A stretch of 64,000 bases of DNA. Source: Taibaiella helva (lineage in GTDB: Bacteria > Bacteroidota > Bacteroidia > Chitinophagales > Chitinophagaceae). This document shows positions 62,092 to 64,000 of this stretch, piece after piece. Numbering within the stretch: the stretch's first letter is position 1; each line of letters begins with the position of its first letter. A program made the position numbers and the translations under genes. The stretch spans positions 124,001-188,000 of the forward strand of contig NZ_QUZZ01000007.1 of assembly GCF_003545695.1 (NCBI RefSeq), given 5' to 3'. The notes below the pieces were generated by a model. The model did not search any database. It saw only the letters and a program-made list of their open reading frames with translations, and had not been told where the DNA came from.

Positions 62092-62167
62092 CCGCTTATC
62101 TTTCCCCGGCAATACTTTTTTACATACCTGCGGGGGAGTAAGCAGGAAGACGCGAAAGCCAAAGAAG

Positions 62168-62698
62168 ATGAACCTGAAACAGATCGGTATGCTCAGCTGT
62201 ATTTTCCTGGCGGCCTGCAGCGCGCCGGAAAACGATTTTACAATAAAGAACAAGCCGGCGCTGCCTCTTCCTGATATTAATTACAATACCGGCGATTCTT
62301 CGGTCACCAAAAAAGGAGCTGAAGCAACGATAACCGCGGCAGAGGCTGCCGATCGCAGCCGCATGGTATTCAGTGGAAAGGTGCAAACCGTAGACAGCAT
62401 GATCCACGGCGTAAAAGCTCCCTTTTACTATATCGGCGTAAAGGTAAATAAGGTGTGGAAAGGCGAGCCTTCGGGGAGCATGGTCTACTATATCAGCCGC
62501 TACCTGCAGGTGCCGGATCACTCCGATATGATCTTCTTTCTTTCCGGGGCAGACAGCACCGACGAGCTGGTCAGCGCCAACAGGCTGCGTTGGGAATGGA
62601 CCGCCTATGCACCGTACATACGGGCGCAGGATTCGGCAGCTTACCTGACGCTCAGCGACTCATCCCGGTTCCTGTTGAAGTCGGCGGGGGATTTTTAA
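62168..62698 (+). CDS. Lipoprotein of unknown function in the T6SS locus
   Basis: A 176-residue lipoprotein. The signal peptide MNLKQIGMLSCIFLAAC ends in a lipobox Cys at residue 17. The mature part has a Pro-rich linker, a beta-rich domain with RMVFSGKVQTVDSMIHGV and PFYYIGVKVNKVWKGE (similar in feel to secreted NTF2-like or SmpA domains, not assigned), and a serine-rich end. It lies between the sheath genes and the next T6SS gene, so it may be an envelope accessory, an immunity protein or unrelated cargo. Confidence 0.8.
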   Translation: MNLKQIGMLSCIFLAACSAPENDFTIKNKPALPLPDINYNTGDSSVTKKGAEATITAAEAADRSRMVFSGKVQTVDSMIHGVKAPFYYIGVKVNKVWKGEPSGSMVYYISRYLQVPDHSDMIFFLSGADSTDELVSANRLRWEWTAYAPYIRAQDSAAYLTLSDSSRFLLKSAGDF

Positions 62699-62739
62699 AA
62701 CAGCAGGTGCTGGAAAGGAAAGAGCGGGAGTGTATATTA

Positions 62740-63321
62740 CTAGTCTTTCTCTGCCATGATCCGCATTGCTTTCATCGACTTCCGGGCATATTCATTCAGC
62801 ACATAGCCTTCCTTAAGATAGCCGAAGGTGCGGCTGAAGACCTGGCCGAAGCCGAAAAGCCCGAAATTGATTTTCGGCATAGGCACCAGCGACGGTTTGC
62901 GGTTGTTGCGGAATTGCTTCCAGGTATCCGGATCATCGAGCACGGTAATGATGCGCAGGGTTTTGCTGTAAGCATCGATGTTGCCCCAGATATCGTTGTT
63001 GATGGTGCCACCTTTGAGGTGGAACAAGCGGGCAACAAACTGGGTAAAGATCGGTACGACCTTGTCCTTGTTGGCCGAAGTAAAGAAAGCAACGGTAGAG
63101 GCGCCTTTGATTGCGTTGACGCTTTTTTGCAGATCGGGTTCCAGCGTGTCGTAAGTGTATTGATCGGGAAAGGGCGTAAAGGAAAAGCTCATATTGTTGA
63201 CAAACAATAATTCGGCCGATATGCCTCTTTCTATGATCGCATCATCATAGGCTTTTGATAGCTGCGCGATGAAGAAATCCTCTGGTTCAAAGGCGTTGAT
63301 GATGACAACCTTACTGTGCAT
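62740..63321 (-). CDS. Flavodoxin-fold NAD(P)H oxidoreductase
   Basis: A 193-residue protein of the flavodoxin-like NAD(P)H:quinone oxidoreductase group. The ATG at 63321 starts MHSKVVIINAFEPEDFFIAQ, with the usual first strand and following helix. AFFTSANKDKVVPIFTQFVARL is at the flavin-binding position, and LRIITVLDDPDTWKQF follows. The canonical GxWP segment is not obvious, so the exact subfamily is unclear. It is on the opposite strand inside the T6SS locus, between the lipoprotein gene and a tssG-like gene, and its relation to secretion is not evident. Confidence 0.75.
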   Translation of the reverse strand: MHSKVVIINAFEPEDFFIAQLSKAYDDAIIERGISAELLFVNNMSFSFTPFPDQYTYDTLEPDLQKSVNAIKGASTVAFFTSANKDKVVPIFTQFVARLFHLKGGTINNDIWGNIDAYSKTLRIITVLDDPDTWKQFRNNRKPSLVPMPKINFGLFGFGQVFSRTFGYLKEGYVLNEYARKSMKAMRIMAEKD

Positions 63322-63518
63322 AAGCTGCAAAGAAAGTAATATTTCCCATATTTTTCGCGGTTGTATTATTTTTTTGTAAAGGTTAAGATCGCGGAGAGAA
63401 GGCACAGCACCTACGCGGACAGTTCATGACAACCTTATCGTTATCTAGTTGTTTGATTATAAGGAAATATTAACTCAAATTGAACCTTAAGCACCCATAC
63501 CTTTTTTTGCAGGTTACC

Positions 63519-63526
63519 TACTTTTG
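63519..63526 (+). promoter_or_regulatory. Possible -7 promoter element of the tssG-like gene
   Basis: TACTTTTG matches TAnnTTTG exactly and lies 51 bases before the ATG at 63578. No clear -33 TTG is placed correctly, so it is a candidate only. If real, a new transcript starts here in the T6SS locus. Confidence 0.35.
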
Positions 63527-63577
63527 CAGCAGGGTATCCGGCCTATCCAAACATCATCCTGAACCCTTGTTTGCAGC

Positions 63578-64000
63578 ATGAATATCCTTCAGAAAATGGC
63601 AGCCGATTTCAAGGCCGAGGTGATTGCGACGCAATTACTGGCCGAGGAGCTGGACGTGAGCAAGATCGTGATCGACCGGCTCGGCAGCACACCCCGTACA
63701 CATACCAAGGATGTGTATCGCAGCTACGAGGACATCAGCCAGTATAATCTTGATAAATATACCGTACTGCAGAGCTACCGGCAAAGCATTTACGAAGCCA
63801 TACCCGAAAATGTATTCCATCCGCCTACGCTGGGCGGGTTGGGTAAAACCCAGGACGAGATCGTAGAAGAGATCAAGCACCAGCGCAAGAAGGAACGGGA
63901 AGCGCGTATCTTTTTCAAACCCTTCGAGCAGGAAGCGCCTTACCTGGAGATGCAGGCTCTTATGCTGGAGCTGATGTATGAAAAGAAAGGCAGCTACGAT
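63578..64000 (+). CDS. tssG: Probable T6SS baseplate subunit TssG, N-terminal part (cut by window edge)
   Basis: The first 141 codons of a gene that continues past the window. It starts MNILQKMAADFKAEVIATQL, with a following acidic and basic pattern (LDVSKIVIDRLGSTPRTHTK), YRQSIYEAIPENVFHPPTLG and a charged helix QRKKEREARIFFKPFEQEAP. Segments of the type EAIPENVFHPP and ARIFFKPFE are, from memory, features of the Bacteroidota TssG-like baseplate protein. The position inside the T6SS locus supports this. TssF is the main alternative but its usual N-terminus differs. Confidence 0.6.
   Translation, partial: MNILQKMAADFKAEVIATQLLAEELDVSKIVIDRLGSTPRTHTKDVYRSYEDISQYNLDKYTVLQSYRQSIYEAIPENVFHPPTLGGLGKTQDEIVEEIKHQRKKEREARIFFKPFEQEAPYLEMQALMLELMYEKKGSYD

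Noticed and set aside
60654-62162. 502-codon open frame on the minus strand
   Set aside because: Antisense to tssC over its whole length. TssC motifs are clear on the plus strand and the antisense translation is featureless.

Overview
The window comes from a Bacteroidota chromosome, most likely from the Chitinophagia. Evidence for the phylum includes a type IX secretion (T9SS) sorting domain, a PorP/SprF-family outer-membrane protein, a TonB-dependent receptor with a carboxypeptidase-like N-terminal domain, LytS/LytTR regulators, TAnnTTTG-like promoter candidates with weak Shine-Dalgarno signals, and a Bacteroidota-type (subtype iii) type VI secretion locus. The species cannot be fixed from the sequence alone. 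No rRNA, tRNA, CRISPR array, transposase or phage gene was seen.

Layout. 1-9028: the end of guaB, a T9SS cargo protein, a DUF885 lipoprotein hydrolase, an alpha/beta hydrolase, a SpoIIM-family membrane protein and a penicillin-acylase-family enzyme. 9205-19813: a TonB-dependent receptor, an L,D-transpeptidase lipoprotein, a three-gene LytS/LytTR signalling operon whose middle member looks like a dead kinase, two small proteins and a DUF1579 protein. A dispersed repeat of about 155 bp lies at 14327-14480 and again, inverted, at 19105-19262. 19911-27956: RNA-modifying and RNA-remodelling enzymes (pseudouridine synthase, DEAD-box helicase, THUMP methyltransferase), a histone-deacetylase-family protein, small proteins, pgi and an AraC regulator.

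28361-34617 is the most unusual block: two secreted pilin-like subunits, a PapD-like periplasmic chaperone, a larger two-domain subunit and a 933-residue usher-like outer-membrane protein, all on one strand. It reads as a chaperone-usher-type surface fibre system, in a phylum better known for lipoprotein (Mfa/Fim, type V) pili. 34619-43025 holds single housekeeping or accessory genes: a SET-domain protein, YwbE, SRPBCC, YtxH, a lone receiver, PorP/SprF, an SF1 helicase divergent from a DUF763 protein with a helix-hairpin-helix motif, and an ABC ATPase.

43088-50696 is a compact minus-strand sugar-phosphate operon, read as glucokinase (ppgK-like), tkt, rpiB, HAD phosphatase, gnd, zwf, pgl. It covers phosphorylation of glucose, the whole oxidative pentose phosphate branch and part of the non-oxidative branch. 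50879 to the right edge is a divergent T6SS-iii locus. The leftward arm carries candidate TssQ, TssO and TssP, then TssR, a lytic transglycosylase and TssE. The rightward arm carries ClpV/TssH, TssB and TssC, then a lipoprotein, an opposite-strand flavodoxin-fold oxidoreductase and the start of a probable TssG. Hcp, VgrG, TssF, TssK and TssN are not in the window and probably lie past the right edge.
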